Source: [Limnothrix rosea] IAM M-220 (lineage in GTDB: Bacteria; Cyanobacteriota; Cyanobacteriia; Cyanobacteriales; MRBY01). Taken from it: a stretch of DNA of 64,000 nucleotides. The translations under genes were made by a program, and so were the position numbers. The notes beneath the pieces were generated by a model. The model worked only from the letters and a program-made list of their open reading frames with translations, was not told where the DNA came from and did no database searches. Shown one piece after another: positions 8,001 through 15,145 of the stretch (position 1 is the stretch's first letter; each line of letters starts with the position of its first letter). The stretch is from positions 1-64,000 of the forward strand of contig NZ_CM007612.1 of assembly GCF_001904615.1 (NCBI RefSeq), written 5' to 3'.

Positions 8001-8846
8001 AGTGACCAGTACCGCAAATATGAAGCACCGAGAGGCATTCCTAAGGGAATTAGTTTCCCGAAAGTGCCCGATATTTTTGCCGAGAAAATCTATGAACGTT
8101 ACGGTGTGAATCCCAGTGCTGAAGAGCGAAAGAGCGGTTTTTGGGCTTGCGTGTATTGGCATCCAGAAATAGCGATTATTCCGGTGGAAGGCAAGAAAAA
8201 AGCTGAGGCACTCATCAGTCAGGGCTATGGGGCGATCGCCTTACCGAGCGTGACAGGTGGATATCGCTCAAAGGAAGATGGGGTAGAACTACCAAAACGC
8301 AGACTCCATCCAGAATTAGAGGTCTTCGCAACAAGCGGACGACAACTCCTGATGGCATTCGATCAAGACACCAAACAAAGCACCGTGCAAAATGTGCGGC
8401 GAGATTTAGTGCGAACCGGAGAATTATTAGCCGAAGCAGGCTGTGAAGTATCTGTTCTCAAATGGCAGTCCCACGAAGGCAAGGGCATCGATGATTTGCT
8501 GGTGAATCAAGGCGTTGAGCGATTAACCGAGGTCATTAAGCACAGTATTCCCCTCGCGTGGGAAGCCGAAAAACATTATCGCAACGAGTATTTGAAGCTG
8601 CGAAATTATCTACTGAAAACCCAAGGGCAAGGGCGCAAACTTACTGAACTGATGATCGATACGGCGATCGCCTACATTGCGAAACCCCAAGATGTTTTCA
8701 AAATCTTGCACCAAAGCAATACTCTCGAAGTACGCCGTAAGCAGGGCATTCCCGAAGATTTTCAAACTTATCAAATGCAGATAGAACGAGAATTACAGCG
8801 TTTAGAACAGAGGCTAAATCCCAAGCAAAAATTGCGTTTGAAATAG
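5079..8846 (+). CDS. MobF (TraI/TrwC-type) conjugative relaxase-helicase with DUF3854/Toprim-like C-terminus, 1255 aa
   Basis: It nicks plasmid DNA at oriT and unwinds the transferred strand. The N-terminal ~300 residues are a TrwC relaxase domain: tyrosine pairs at 16/17 and 21/22, and metal-binding His145, His156 and His158 (LHTHC), a spacing close to F TraI. A RecD-like helicase follows, with Walker A GVAGAGKT at 419-426, Walker B WIIDEAG at ~485 and late motifs VYSSQGKTTDRV and VALSRAKYDA at ~785-825. Residues ~1010-1170 carry VEGKKKAEAL and LLMAFDQD, matching DUF3854, a Toprim-related domain found in plasmid replication proteins. The ATG at 5079 is chosen for the AGGACAG 8 nt upstream; an in-frame TTG precedes it. 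Such relaxase-DUF3854 fusions appear typical of cyanobacterial plasmids. Confidence 0.93.
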   Translation: MMLTIATMTPAKAGSYYKENYYEEEDQVEFSEWWGKGAESLGLSGQINDPKVFRHMLQGLTADGQTKLRAAPPRGKEARAGTDLTFSAPKSISIAALVNGERQLLEAHNRVVDRMLNLIQERYAETRVKKQHQKIDNLCVAKFLHDTNRELEPNLHTHCLVMNIAQDESGVWRSAANRKLYRHRILLGRMYQNELAYEVQKLGYEIEIRRDGYFELKGYTREQIEGFSDRHQQILDYLETEGLEDTTENRITALFATRKTKQKNVDRRELQQQWQAEAQKLDITHPTPKPSPQKVESNVPELVAQAIRHNEERTAIFTSEDLESFVVSQPTGQSFDEIETAIKANPRLIRRGDRPAKFATEESLEREKMTVAIMLDGQNRLPPILQNQEIHLPENLTISQTVAINHALKSQDRIVGWVGVAGAGKTFTLKTLVNIAKNQGIEISGFAPDASSAEVLGDEINITTNTVAYHLLENSEPSTKRKLWIIDEAGKLSAQEAYDLLQKSRFYNAQLLLVGDPKQLTAVNAGAPFKSLIDNGLSSSQLKDFLRQKDPILARAVQLTYYNLGAESIVWLNKHDKITESESLEARAEQIAATYLDLTETERSQTLVLSGTHRERHAITSRIRQGLKQEKKLTDQDFIINILSRKNMTEEQKQHARFYEVGDVLIPLKNHNCLKRSQRYQITKIEAENITLDDRITLNFKGFKYPLSTEVFTQHHLNIAEGDRLKWTRNNRKDKRFNGREFTIQAIDPETRIAKVTYDSGRQDQFSLDDCNHVDHAIVGTVYSSQGKTTDRVLVSFGNDPTVNRESVLVALSRAKYDAQIWTPNAQKLAELADISYNQTNPSELLKEQGIKLPPPPAPLHIEEKHWLERVEASGIAPEVAALNAISLKEMDVYEHLLDKHLATLGSGQFVTQRMKRVMDKYATVAEGGVWADGGIDATKLPHLQPGQVPPEKEFGEFKADQPRLDEYKTQKKGSDQYRKYEAPRGIPKGISFPKVPDIFAEKIYERYGVNPSAEERKSGFWACVYWHPEIAIIPVEGKKKAEALISQGYGAIALPSVTGGYRSKEDGVELPKRRLHPELEVFATSGRQLLMAFDQDTKQSTVQNVRRDLVRTGELLAEAGCEVSVLKWQSHEGKGIDDLLVNQGVERLTEVIKHSIPLAWEAEKHYRNEYLKLRNYLLKTQGQGRKLTELMIDTAIAYIAKPQDVFKILHQSNTLEVRRKQGIPEDFQTYQMQIERELQRLEQRLNPKQKLRLK

Positions 8847-8927
8847 TAGATGAGGGCGATCGCTAATAATCGATAATTTGTTGCATAGATTCCTTAGAGC
8901 CAAAAGAAAGTTTTTTTGCCAGAAAAC

Positions 8928-8956
8928 TTGACACTAAAAAATTTGAAATTCATACT
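8928..8956 (+). promoter_or_regulatory. Sigma-70-type promoter of the AbiE-like operon
   Basis: TTGACA (8928-8933) and CATACT (8951-8956) are separated by exactly 17 bp, giving a perfect -35 and a 4/6 -10 box. Transcription would start near 8963. That excludes the upstream TTG at 8916 as the normal start and supports the ATG at 8985. Confidence 0.55.
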
Positions 8957-8984
8957 AAATAAAGAGTGTGCGCATAATCAAAAA

Positions 8985-9695
8985 ATGTTGAGTAAAGCTG
9001 AAGCGATTCGCCACCGCATTGAAAAACAGGATAAACAATACTGGCAAATCCAAGATTTTCCTGATTTACCAATGACGACTGTCGCCAAAACACTGTCTCG
9101 CCTAACTCAGAAAGGTTACCTCACTAGGGTTAGTAAAGGCGTGTACTATCGCCCCAAAATGACGCGCTTTGGTCAAACTCATCCGAGTCAGACGGGAGTG
9201 CAAGAACTGCTTAAAAAAACAGGAGTTACGCTATATCCTGCTGGAATAAGTGCTGCAAACTTTCTGGGTTTGACGACGCAAAATACTCCCTACGGAGAAT
9301 TTGCGACCTCAGCCTCTAGCCTGCCTTTAAAATTGTTAGGAGAACGAGCAAAACTACATACCCGTCGCCCTGCCAATTGGCATCAATTGAATGTAACTGA
9401 AGCCGCTCTGTTAGATAGTTTGCGTAATCGTGGCATCCATAGTGAATTTCCCCCCCAAGAAACGATGCAAAAAATTCTTGACTTACTAAATACAGAAGAG
9501 CATTTTGAAAATATTATGGCGATCGCCACAACAGAACCACCTAGAGTTAGAGCAATATTAGGTGCAATGGGGCAAACATTAAAAAAAGATTCCAAACAAT
9601 TACAAAAATTAAAAAGGCAACTAAATCCCTTATCTAGATTTGACTTTGGCTTGTTTAAAGAACTGCCGTTTGCAGAAGAATGGCAAGCCAAATGA
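8985..9695 (+). CDS. AbiEi-type antitoxin/transcriptional regulator, 236 aa
   Basis: The N-terminus is a winged helix (AIRHRIEKQDKQYWQIQDF, then TTVAKTLSRLTQKGYLTRVSKGVYYRPK), as in AbiEi antitoxins, followed by a domain with GISAANFLGLTTQNTP. In type IV AbiE systems AbiEi represses the operon and counteracts the AbiEii nucleotidyltransferase without a stable complex. The next gene overlaps its end and encodes that toxin. I use the ATG at 8985 because a good promoter lies between it and the upstream TTG at 8916. The module probably stabilises the plasmid and may abort phage infection. Confidence 0.82.
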   Translation: MLSKAEAIRHRIEKQDKQYWQIQDFPDLPMTTVAKTLSRLTQKGYLTRVSKGVYYRPKMTRFGQTHPSQTGVQELLKKTGVTLYPAGISAANFLGLTTQNTPYGEFATSASSLPLKLLGERAKLHTRRPANWHQLNVTEAALLDSLRNRGIHSEFPPQETMQKILDLLNTEEHFENIMAIATTEPPRVRAILGAMGQTLKKDSKQLQKLKRQLNPLSRFDFGLFKELPFAEEWQAK

Positions 9696-10657
9696 AACTA
9701 TTTGAATCACCCGATTTTACTGATTTAATTCAAGCAACCCAAAACCATTTCGGACATATTGGCTTGACAGAAATGTTAGTAGAAAAGGACTACTATGTGA
9801 CTGAAGCCTTGAGGATAATTGCCTATCAATACCCACAACAAGTAATTTTTAAAGGAGGAACAAGCCTATCAAAAGCATGGAATCTTATCCAACGATTTTC
9901 AGAAGATATTGATCTATTTTTGAATAAAAAAGCCTTTGATCCTCCCCTCGGTGAAAGCAAGGCAGATAAAACCCTGAAAACCTTAGAAAATATAGTGACT
10001 AGCCACCCTGCTTTTACCTTGGATAGAGAGAGAAAAGCGTCAAAAAGGGGAGTTTATCGCCATAGCTATTTTCACTATCCTCAACAATTTCCGAGTCTCG
10101 GATTAGTATCAAATCGAATTTTTCTGGAAGTCGGTACAAGGAGTGGAACATATCCCGTTGAAGAATGTGAAATTTCTTCTTATGTTAGCCAATTTTTAAA
10201 AGCAAAAGGAGAAAGCCTTAATGCTGAAGATGAAGCTTCTTTTACCATGTCAGTGCTGCATTATAGACGTACTTTTGTAGAGAAATTATTTGCAATTCAC
10301 AGTGCTGTAATGGACTTCCAAAATCAGCAAAAAGCTCTTGGAAGTCAAGTGAGACATTACTATGATCTGTATTGTTTGGCGCAAACTAATGAAATCACTC
10401 AATTATTGACTAGTGATGAATACCAAGCAATTAAATTAGATGTTTACGAAATTAGTAAACTGAGTTTTCCACAACAAATTGATCTTCTCCCAGAAGCTTT
10501 AGACTTTTCCAAGAGTGTGGCTCTTTTTCCTGAATTAGATTTAGCGAAAGAGATCGCCAAAGAATATAAAACTCAATGTCAAAGCCTGTGTTATGGCAAA
10601 TTTCCTAAATGGCAGGAAATTCAAGAGTGTTTTGCTGAAATTTGTGCTTATCTTTAA
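9680..10657 (+). CDS. AbiEii/AbiGii-type nucleotidyltransferase toxin, 325 aa
   Basis: The protein carries the AbiEii signature IFKGGTSLSKAWNLIQRFSEDIDLFLNK at ~50-80: a GG[ST]xL loop and a DxD metal pair (EDIDL). A conserved RRTFVEKLFAIHS follows at ~190-205, typical of this family. AbiEii toxins are GTP-binding nucleotidyltransferases; related enzymes modify tRNA 3' ends and stop growth. The ATG at 9680 overlaps the antitoxin gene by 16 bp. A second ATG at 9692 sits in an ATGA stop/start overlap and is an equally reasonable start (321 aa). Length and motifs look complete, so the module is probably functional. Confidence 0.87.
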   Translation: MASQMKLFESPDFTDLIQATQNHFGHIGLTEMLVEKDYYVTEALRIIAYQYPQQVIFKGGTSLSKAWNLIQRFSEDIDLFLNKKAFDPPLGESKADKTLKTLENIVTSHPAFTLDRERKASKRGVYRHSYFHYPQQFPSLGLVSNRIFLEVGTRSGTYPVEECEISSYVSQFLKAKGESLNAEDEASFTMSVLHYRRTFVEKLFAIHSAVMDFQNQQKALGSQVRHYYDLYCLAQTNEITQLLTSDEYQAIKLDVYEISKLSFPQQIDLLPEALDFSKSVALFPELDLAKEIAKEYKTQCQSLCYGKFPKWQEIQECFAEICAYL

Positions 10658-10716
10658 GATAAAAATTTAGCTATTGCCAGCACAATAGTCATGAATCTTA
10701 GACGTAAAATGGAACT

Positions 10717-10851
10717 CTATCTTGTCGAAAAATATTGATCTAACTTATTGAGTAATGCTAAACCAACGATGGGATTACCTTTTTTTGCTAATATTCTAAA
10801 GCGAACTTTTGCCTTGAGTTCAGCTAATTTAATATCAGAAATATTGTCCAT
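10717..10851 (-). CDS. Possible small protein, 44 aa
   Basis: A short frame from the ATG at 10851 reads MDNISDIKLAELKAKVRFRI and then LAKKGNPIVGLALLNKLDQYF. The composition is plausible for a small helical protein but no family is recognised and no ribosome-binding site is evident. It occupies most of the 290-bp gap between the AbiE pair and the transfer operon. It could equally be a fragment of a lost gene. Confidence 0.3.
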   Translation of the reverse strand: MDNISDIKLAELKAKVRFRILAKKGNPIVGLALLNKLDQYFSTR

Positions 10852-10914
10852 AAATTAATCCATCAGAATCTCTATTCTTGTGCCAAGATAGCGTATTAAT
10901 GAGGATTTTTGCCA

Positions 10915-10939
10915 CAAAAAAGGCATCCCCGAAGATGCC
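10915..10939 (-). terminator. Rho-independent terminator of the transfer operon
   Basis: On the minus strand GGCATC-TTCGGG-GATGCC forms a 6-bp GC-rich hairpin (10922-10939), directly followed by a run of six or more T (10915-10921 as A on the plus strand). It lies about 10 bp past the stop of the last transfer-operon gene. Confidence 0.85.
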
Positions 10940-10948
10940 AAAAAAAGC

Positions 10949-11140
10949 TTAACGTTTCACTGGACATTCAAGTGGAGGAGATGTCCTAAAAGCCATCCGC
11001 ATGAAGGAACGATTGAGGACAAAACTACCTGTTCCCTCGATGATCAGTAGACAAATCCAGAGCCAGCGACCTCGATACAGGACAACTCCCACAAACGAGA
11101 TCAATTGCTGGGCAAAATAGATGAGGGAGATCGCCTGCAT
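10949..11140 (-). CDS. Small membrane protein of the transfer operon, 63 aa
   Basis: Two hydrophobic segments (about residues 3-20 and 26-42, around LWICLLIIEGTGSFVL) and a basic tail ending in CPVKR suggest a small inner-membrane protein. Its ATG is 2 bp after the stop of the preceding gene and a terminator follows, so it is the last gene of the minus-strand transfer operon. No family is recognised. Confidence 0.6.
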   Translation of the reverse strand: MQAISLIYFAQQLISFVGVVLYRGRWLWICLLIIEGTGSFVLNRSFMRMAFRTSPPLECPVKR

Positions 11141-11142
11141 GA

Positions 11143-12264
11143 TTAAGCCTTTTGAGTGTGTTTATGTTGAGTGGTTTCCTGTTGAGGAGTTTGCATAACC
11201 TGCTGTGAAGGCGTTTGAGATAACCCATAATTTTGATTTGCCTTCATCACAAAATCCTTGATGACCCCCATTTCCTTGGAAGTTGCTGAAGTTGGCGTAA
11301 TTATTTGATTGTCAGCCTTACGAGTCAAACTCACCCCACCATCCGGTGCAACACTCCAGGCGATCGCCTTCGTCTGAAAAGTTTTGGTTCCATCCGCCGC
11401 AAGATCAACCTCGCCGATTTTCTCCATCTGACTGACCACCACCTTGACCGCTGGTTCCACAAACTTATTCATGAAAACTTCTGCCGCCTGTTGACCCGTT
11501 TGACTCAGAGTTTGATGGAGCTGTTCTTGCACCTGACCCTGAGTTTGTGCCAACTTCTCAGAAGCCGTCACAGAAATCTGATTTGCCAAACCCCGCAACT
11601 TATCCGCAACCAGATTGCGCTGCTGATTAAACCATTGACCTAAACGCTGATTTGGAGTTTGCACCGGAACCGGATTTAATGCTTTTTCTTGCGTTAAAGT
11701 ATCCAGTCTTGTTTGCAGTTCAGTGATCTTTTCATTCGTCAAATTAAGCTGAGTTTGTAACGCCTCAAACTGCTCCATCGAAAAAGTCTGAACCGTATCT
11801 TTTTTCTCTCCTGAAACTTCAACATTATCCAAAGGTGGAGCTTGGTCTGGAACTGAAACCGCTTCAGAACTGACTGGAGAATTAGTATTTTGCCCCTCCG
11901 TATTGGATTGGAGCAGAGCCAAATCATTCTTGAGAATTTGCCCCCCTTTGCTTTTAAACAAAACCTGATTCTGCTTGTCAATCACCCGCACAGAACCGGA
12001 ATTCTCCTGAGGTGCAAATGCCTCACTGAGGGTTTTAGCCTGCATTTGAGTTAACTGTGTGCGCTTGCCATCCCCGTTGACTGTCCCATCAAAAACCTTT
12101 TTCGAGCCGACCCGAATTGTAATTTCTTGATTGGGATCCATGCCCAGTTGAGCTAATTTCTGCAAGAGCTGATCCAGAGCCGAGACTGCCATGGCTGAAG
12201 CCTCAACTGAATTATTGGTGATTTCACTGGCAGAGTGCTGATCACTAGATTGTTGAATATCCAT
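11143..12264 (-). CDS. Hypothetical transfer-operon protein with long coiled coil, 373 aa
   Basis: No family is recognised. The sequence is Gln/Thr/Val-rich and soluble. A compact part near residues 45-110 (ITIRVGSKKVFDGTVNGDGK ... SGSVRVIDKQNQVLFKSKGG) looks folded. Residues ~165-200 (MEQFEALQTQLNLTNEKITE) are coiled coil and ~205-270 form an amphipathic helical region. The final part is Gln/His-rich. It lies between the coupling-protein gene and the terminal membrane protein, so a role in DNA processing or transfer regulation is possible. Confidence 0.6.
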   Translation of the reverse strand: MDIQQSSDQHSASEITNNSVEASAMAVSALDQLLQKLAQLGMDPNQEITIRVGSKKVFDGTVNGDGKRTQLTQMQAKTLSEAFAPQENSGSVRVIDKQNQVLFKSKGGQILKNDLALLQSNTEGQNTNSPVSSEAVSVPDQAPPLDNVEVSGEKKDTVQTFSMEQFEALQTQLNLTNEKITELQTRLDTLTQEKALNPVPVQTPNQRLGQWFNQQRNLVADKLRGLANQISVTASEKLAQTQGQVQEQLHQTLSQTGQQAAEVFMNKFVEPAVKVVVSQMEKIGEVDLAADGTKTFQTKAIAWSVAPDGGVSLTRKADNQIITPTSATSKEMGVIKDFVMKANQNYGLSQTPSQQVMQTPQQETTQHKHTQKA

Positions 12265-12302
12265 ATTTTTGGTCTCAAATTAAAATAATGAAGTGCTGAA
12301 AA

Positions 12303-12698
12303 TTATTGCCCTAAAGTATTAGTTAAAAGAGAAATCTGAGCTGCTGGAGAAATGAGTACATCCGGTAATAAACAACCTCCCAAGGTGTCGAGAAGTAACT
12401 CCCCATGCACTTGGACATAACGAGGTAATTCATCAATGACGATGCAGAACGTGGAAGTAGTACGAGTTGCAAGAAAATCTGGGTCAATGTGAACTAAACG
12501 ACCTTGATGGACGACAAAGCAAGTATCGTCAGCTCCGTTTGCATAGATCTCGACGCATTCAGGTAGATAATCTGGGGGTAAAGGTTCGCTGTGCCAACCC
12601 TGAGCCGTGAGCAGCGCCAGAGATTCCGAAAAATCAACCTTGCGCTGAATTGCCTCAGGTAGGTCATCAATGAGTAGTTGGTCTGAATCTAAAAGCAT
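12303..12698 (-). CDS. Hypothetical protein, 131 aa
   Basis: No known family is recognised. It is an acidic soluble protein with alternating strands (YVEIYANGADDTCFVVHQGRL-like core, then TFCIVIDELPRYVQVHGELLL), and the end is hydrophobic but without a clear membrane segment. An AGGAGG-like sequence stands just before the ATG at 12698. It lies between the coupling protein and the coiled-coil protein on the same strand. Confidence 0.55.
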   Translation of the reverse strand: MLLDSDQLLIDDLPEAIQRKVDFSESLALLTAQGWHSEPLPPDYLPECVEIYANGADDTCFVVHQGRLVHIDPDFLATRTTSTFCIVIDELPRYVQVHGELLLDTLGGCLLPDVLISPAAQISLLTNTLGQ

Positions 12699-12813
12699 GG
12701 GTTCCTCCTAGAAATGGGGACTTACCGGAGCAATGGCAGCCGGAATAATGTCTCTATTGATTAAGGGGAAAAAGTCGTTTGAATTCGGATAAAACTTGGC
12801 AATCAATCTGAAA

Positions 12814-14661
12814 TTACAGAACCGCAGACATTATTTCTTCGGCATCCGGTTCATCAATTTTTCTGAAATCGATGGCATCCTGCCGTAGTTGGGCAAGGTC
12901 AATCTCGTCATTTTGTGGTGGTGTTGCTTGTCCAAGATCAGGGCAAATCCCTTGATAGGCATTGATTAGAGCGAGATCTCGCTTCACAAAATCTTGCTGA
13001 GTAAAATGCGGTAAAGCTGTCCCTAAAAGCTGTTGTTTGAGGGTTTCCCAATCGGCGGTGGATTCTTTAAAAGCCTTCAGATCATGGTCTGGAATAGTGA
13101 TGGTCTGAATTAAGGGAATACGGGAACCGTGGCGATCGCCGATACCCCGATTCCAGATAATGGCTTTACCCTGCGATAGTTGCAGAATTTCACTGGCTTC
13201 AATAATGGCGATCGCCTGTTTATGCTCCGTATCACTGGTGGAATTGCCGCCCTTTTGCCGAGATCGCCCTCTGGTGTCGTACTCCACATCCCGATTGCCC
13301 ACCGATTTCGAGTATTTTTCCGCATCCGCAATATCATTCGCCTGAAACACCAATTGCGTCGCACAAGCCTTTAACAAGCGACTCGCCCCATCCTTGCCAT
13401 AGCGTTTTTCAAGGACTTCAGGGAATTGCACCCCAATCGCCATCACCAAACCCGCCGAGCGGTGAATGTTCGGCCAGTCTTCCGCCGAGGGAAGATAAAT
13501 TTGGGAAATCTCATCCAGCCAGAGCAAAAATGGACGTTGACGCGGTTTCAGCAAATTCCGGTTAGTCAAAAGGTGAATCACCGTCGCCAAAATCGGATTA
13601 ACAATTTCACCCCGCTCCGCATCACTGCCAAAAATAAGTACTTTACGCTCATCCAAATCCAGAGGAATCGTCGTTTTACCGCAGATAGACGGCAGCAAAT
13701 CCGGCATCAATAACCCGCTCAAAAGATTAGCAAAAGTCGCTTTGATACTGCCATAGGTTTCCTCAACGCCAAACACATCAACCACCGCATCAAAAACCAT
13801 GCGAATCGCCTCCGGTTGGGCATCGACAATCATCTGTAATTGGTCACTCGGTAGGCGCGTCAACGTCCGACACATCACCAAATCAGGGCAGTCCGTTTGT
13901 TTTGCCAGCAGCATCACCCCCGCTAAAAATGAGGTTGTTGCCTCCGTGAAAAACGGATTAGAACCGCCTTTCAGAGCTTGGGGATTCAAATTCAAATAAA
14001 GGACTTTCGCAATTTGTCGCGCCATCGCCGCGTCTTCAGAATGACGGATAAAATCGAGGACATTGCAACAAAGAGATTCCGGTTTACCCGGTGCAAATAA
14101 ACCAACTTCATAGTTCAATCGCTTGGCATAACCTGCAATTAAAGCAGTGGGTGATGGGTCTTCTGGCGAGTGGGTGGAATATTTGATGTCAAAATAAAGC
14201 CCCGGAATGCCTTGCGCCAAACCCGACAAAAAGAGCGGATTTAATGCCGAAAAACTTTTACCAGAACCTGCGCCACCCAACACCGAAATCCCAGAAGTGC
14301 AGTCGCTGAGATAAAGCGTTTGCGGGTCATAGCAAAGATCGATGTGCCATTTTCCTTTTTGACAACAAAAAACAGACCCTTTTGGCGTGCCAACCCAGAG
14401 ACCAACATCAGCCCGTTTGGCAGCTTGAACCTGTTTTAGCGTCCGCAATGCGCCATTTTTGATCTGTTGCGGTGTCGCAATTTTGCCCTTACCAAGGACG
14501 ACCGATTTACGGCGATCGCCCTTAAAGGTCATGAAGGCTAACAAAACCCCACAACCCAATAGCAGTAAACCTAGTGGCGAAAAAATTAACTCACTAACAT
14601 AGGCATTAAGGTCAGGTTGAGAAGGATTAGAAGGAGGGAGGCTCGTCTGCGGGTTGGACAT
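12814..14661 (-). CDS. virD4: VirD4/TraD-family type IV coupling protein, 615 aa
   Basis: This ATPase links the relaxase-DNA complex to the secretion channel at the inner membrane. An N-terminal transmembrane segment (LIFSPLGLLLLGCGVLLAFM) comes first, then Walker A SVLGGAGSGKSFSALNP at ~124-140, a conserved GLYFDIKYS, and Walker B PFLLWLDEISQIYLPS at ~375. GVQFPEVLEKRYGKDGASRLLKACAT matches the coupling-protein family near ~410-435. I use the ATG at 14661 instead of an in-frame TTG at 14676; it overlaps the upstream gene by 35 bp. Length fits the family (~600 aa). Confidence 0.9.
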   Translation of the reverse strand: MSNPQTSLPPSNPSQPDLNAYVSELIFSPLGLLLLGCGVLLAFMTFKGDRRKSVVLGKGKIATPQQIKNGALRTLKQVQAAKRADVGLWVGTPKGSVFCCQKGKWHIDLCYDPQTLYLSDCTSGISVLGGAGSGKSFSALNPLFLSGLAQGIPGLYFDIKYSTHSPEDPSPTALIAGYAKRLNYEVGLFAPGKPESLCCNVLDFIRHSEDAAMARQIAKVLYLNLNPQALKGGSNPFFTEATTSFLAGVMLLAKQTDCPDLVMCRTLTRLPSDQLQMIVDAQPEAIRMVFDAVVDVFGVEETYGSIKATFANLLSGLLMPDLLPSICGKTTIPLDLDERKVLIFGSDAERGEIVNPILATVIHLLTNRNLLKPRQRPFLLWLDEISQIYLPSAEDWPNIHRSAGLVMAIGVQFPEVLEKRYGKDGASRLLKACATQLVFQANDIADAEKYSKSVGNRDVEYDTRGRSRQKGGNSTSDTEHKQAIAIIEASEILQLSQGKAIIWNRGIGDRHGSRIPLIQTITIPDHDLKAFKESTADWETLKQQLLGTALPHFTQQDFVKRDLALINAYQGICPDLGQATPPQNDEIDLAQLRQDAIDFRKIDEPDAEEIMSAVL

Positions 14662-15145
14662 TTTGTGGAATCTCAATTTCTAAGTTTTCAAGGGCTTGGT
14701 AACGGTCAGAAGGCATATACAAAACCGCGTCAGATTCTTGGGCGAAGGTTGTGAAACCCGCCTCAAACTTGACTTTGCCGCCCTGTGCGTCGATCTTGCG
14801 TTGCCAAAGTTGCTCATTGAGGGCGATCGCCGCTGTTTGGTCGATGTATTTGCTGAAGGGATAATCGTTGTCACTGGGCGGATTGAGGCGACTACAAATA
14901 CCGTTTTGAACAGTCACCAAAATCTCTTCAGGATGATGTCCATGCCCATCAAGATCAGTCGCCTGAATCACTTGATATGAATCATATTCAGCGAGAACGG
15001 CAAAAGGTTCAGTCATGCAAGAAACTTGGAGCTGGGATTCAACCGAATCAGAACGCACCGAGAATATTGCCACGATGAAACCGAAGAGAATGAAAACGCC
15101 AAACAACAGGACAGCGCGTTTTTTTAAAAGCTTAAAAATTGACAT
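14627..15145 (-). CDS. Membrane-anchored T4SS-associated protein, 172 aa
   Basis: A single N-terminal membrane anchor (LKKRAVLLFGVFILFGFIVAIF) is followed by a ~145-residue extracytoplasmic domain containing two Cys (CMTEPF and GICSRL), which could form a disulphide. The ATG at 15145 overlaps the stop of the M23 peptidase gene by 14 bp and is preferred to a longer in-frame extension. No family is recognised. The position between a peptidoglycan hydrolase and the coupling protein suggests a structural or accessory role in the transfer apparatus. Confidence 0.6.
   Translation of the reverse strand: MSIFKLLKKRAVLLFGVFILFGFIVAIFSVRSDSVESQLQVSCMTEPFAVLAEYDSYQVIQATDLDGHGHHPEEILVTVQNGICSRLNPPSDNDYPFSKYIDQTAAIALNEQLWQRKIDAQGGKVKFEAGFTTFAQESDAVLYMPSDRYQALENLEIEIPQNVQPADEPPSF

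Noticed and set aside
13426-13713. Plus-strand open frames inside the coupling-protein gene
   Set aside because: These are shadows in other frames of a well-supported gene with Walker motifs.
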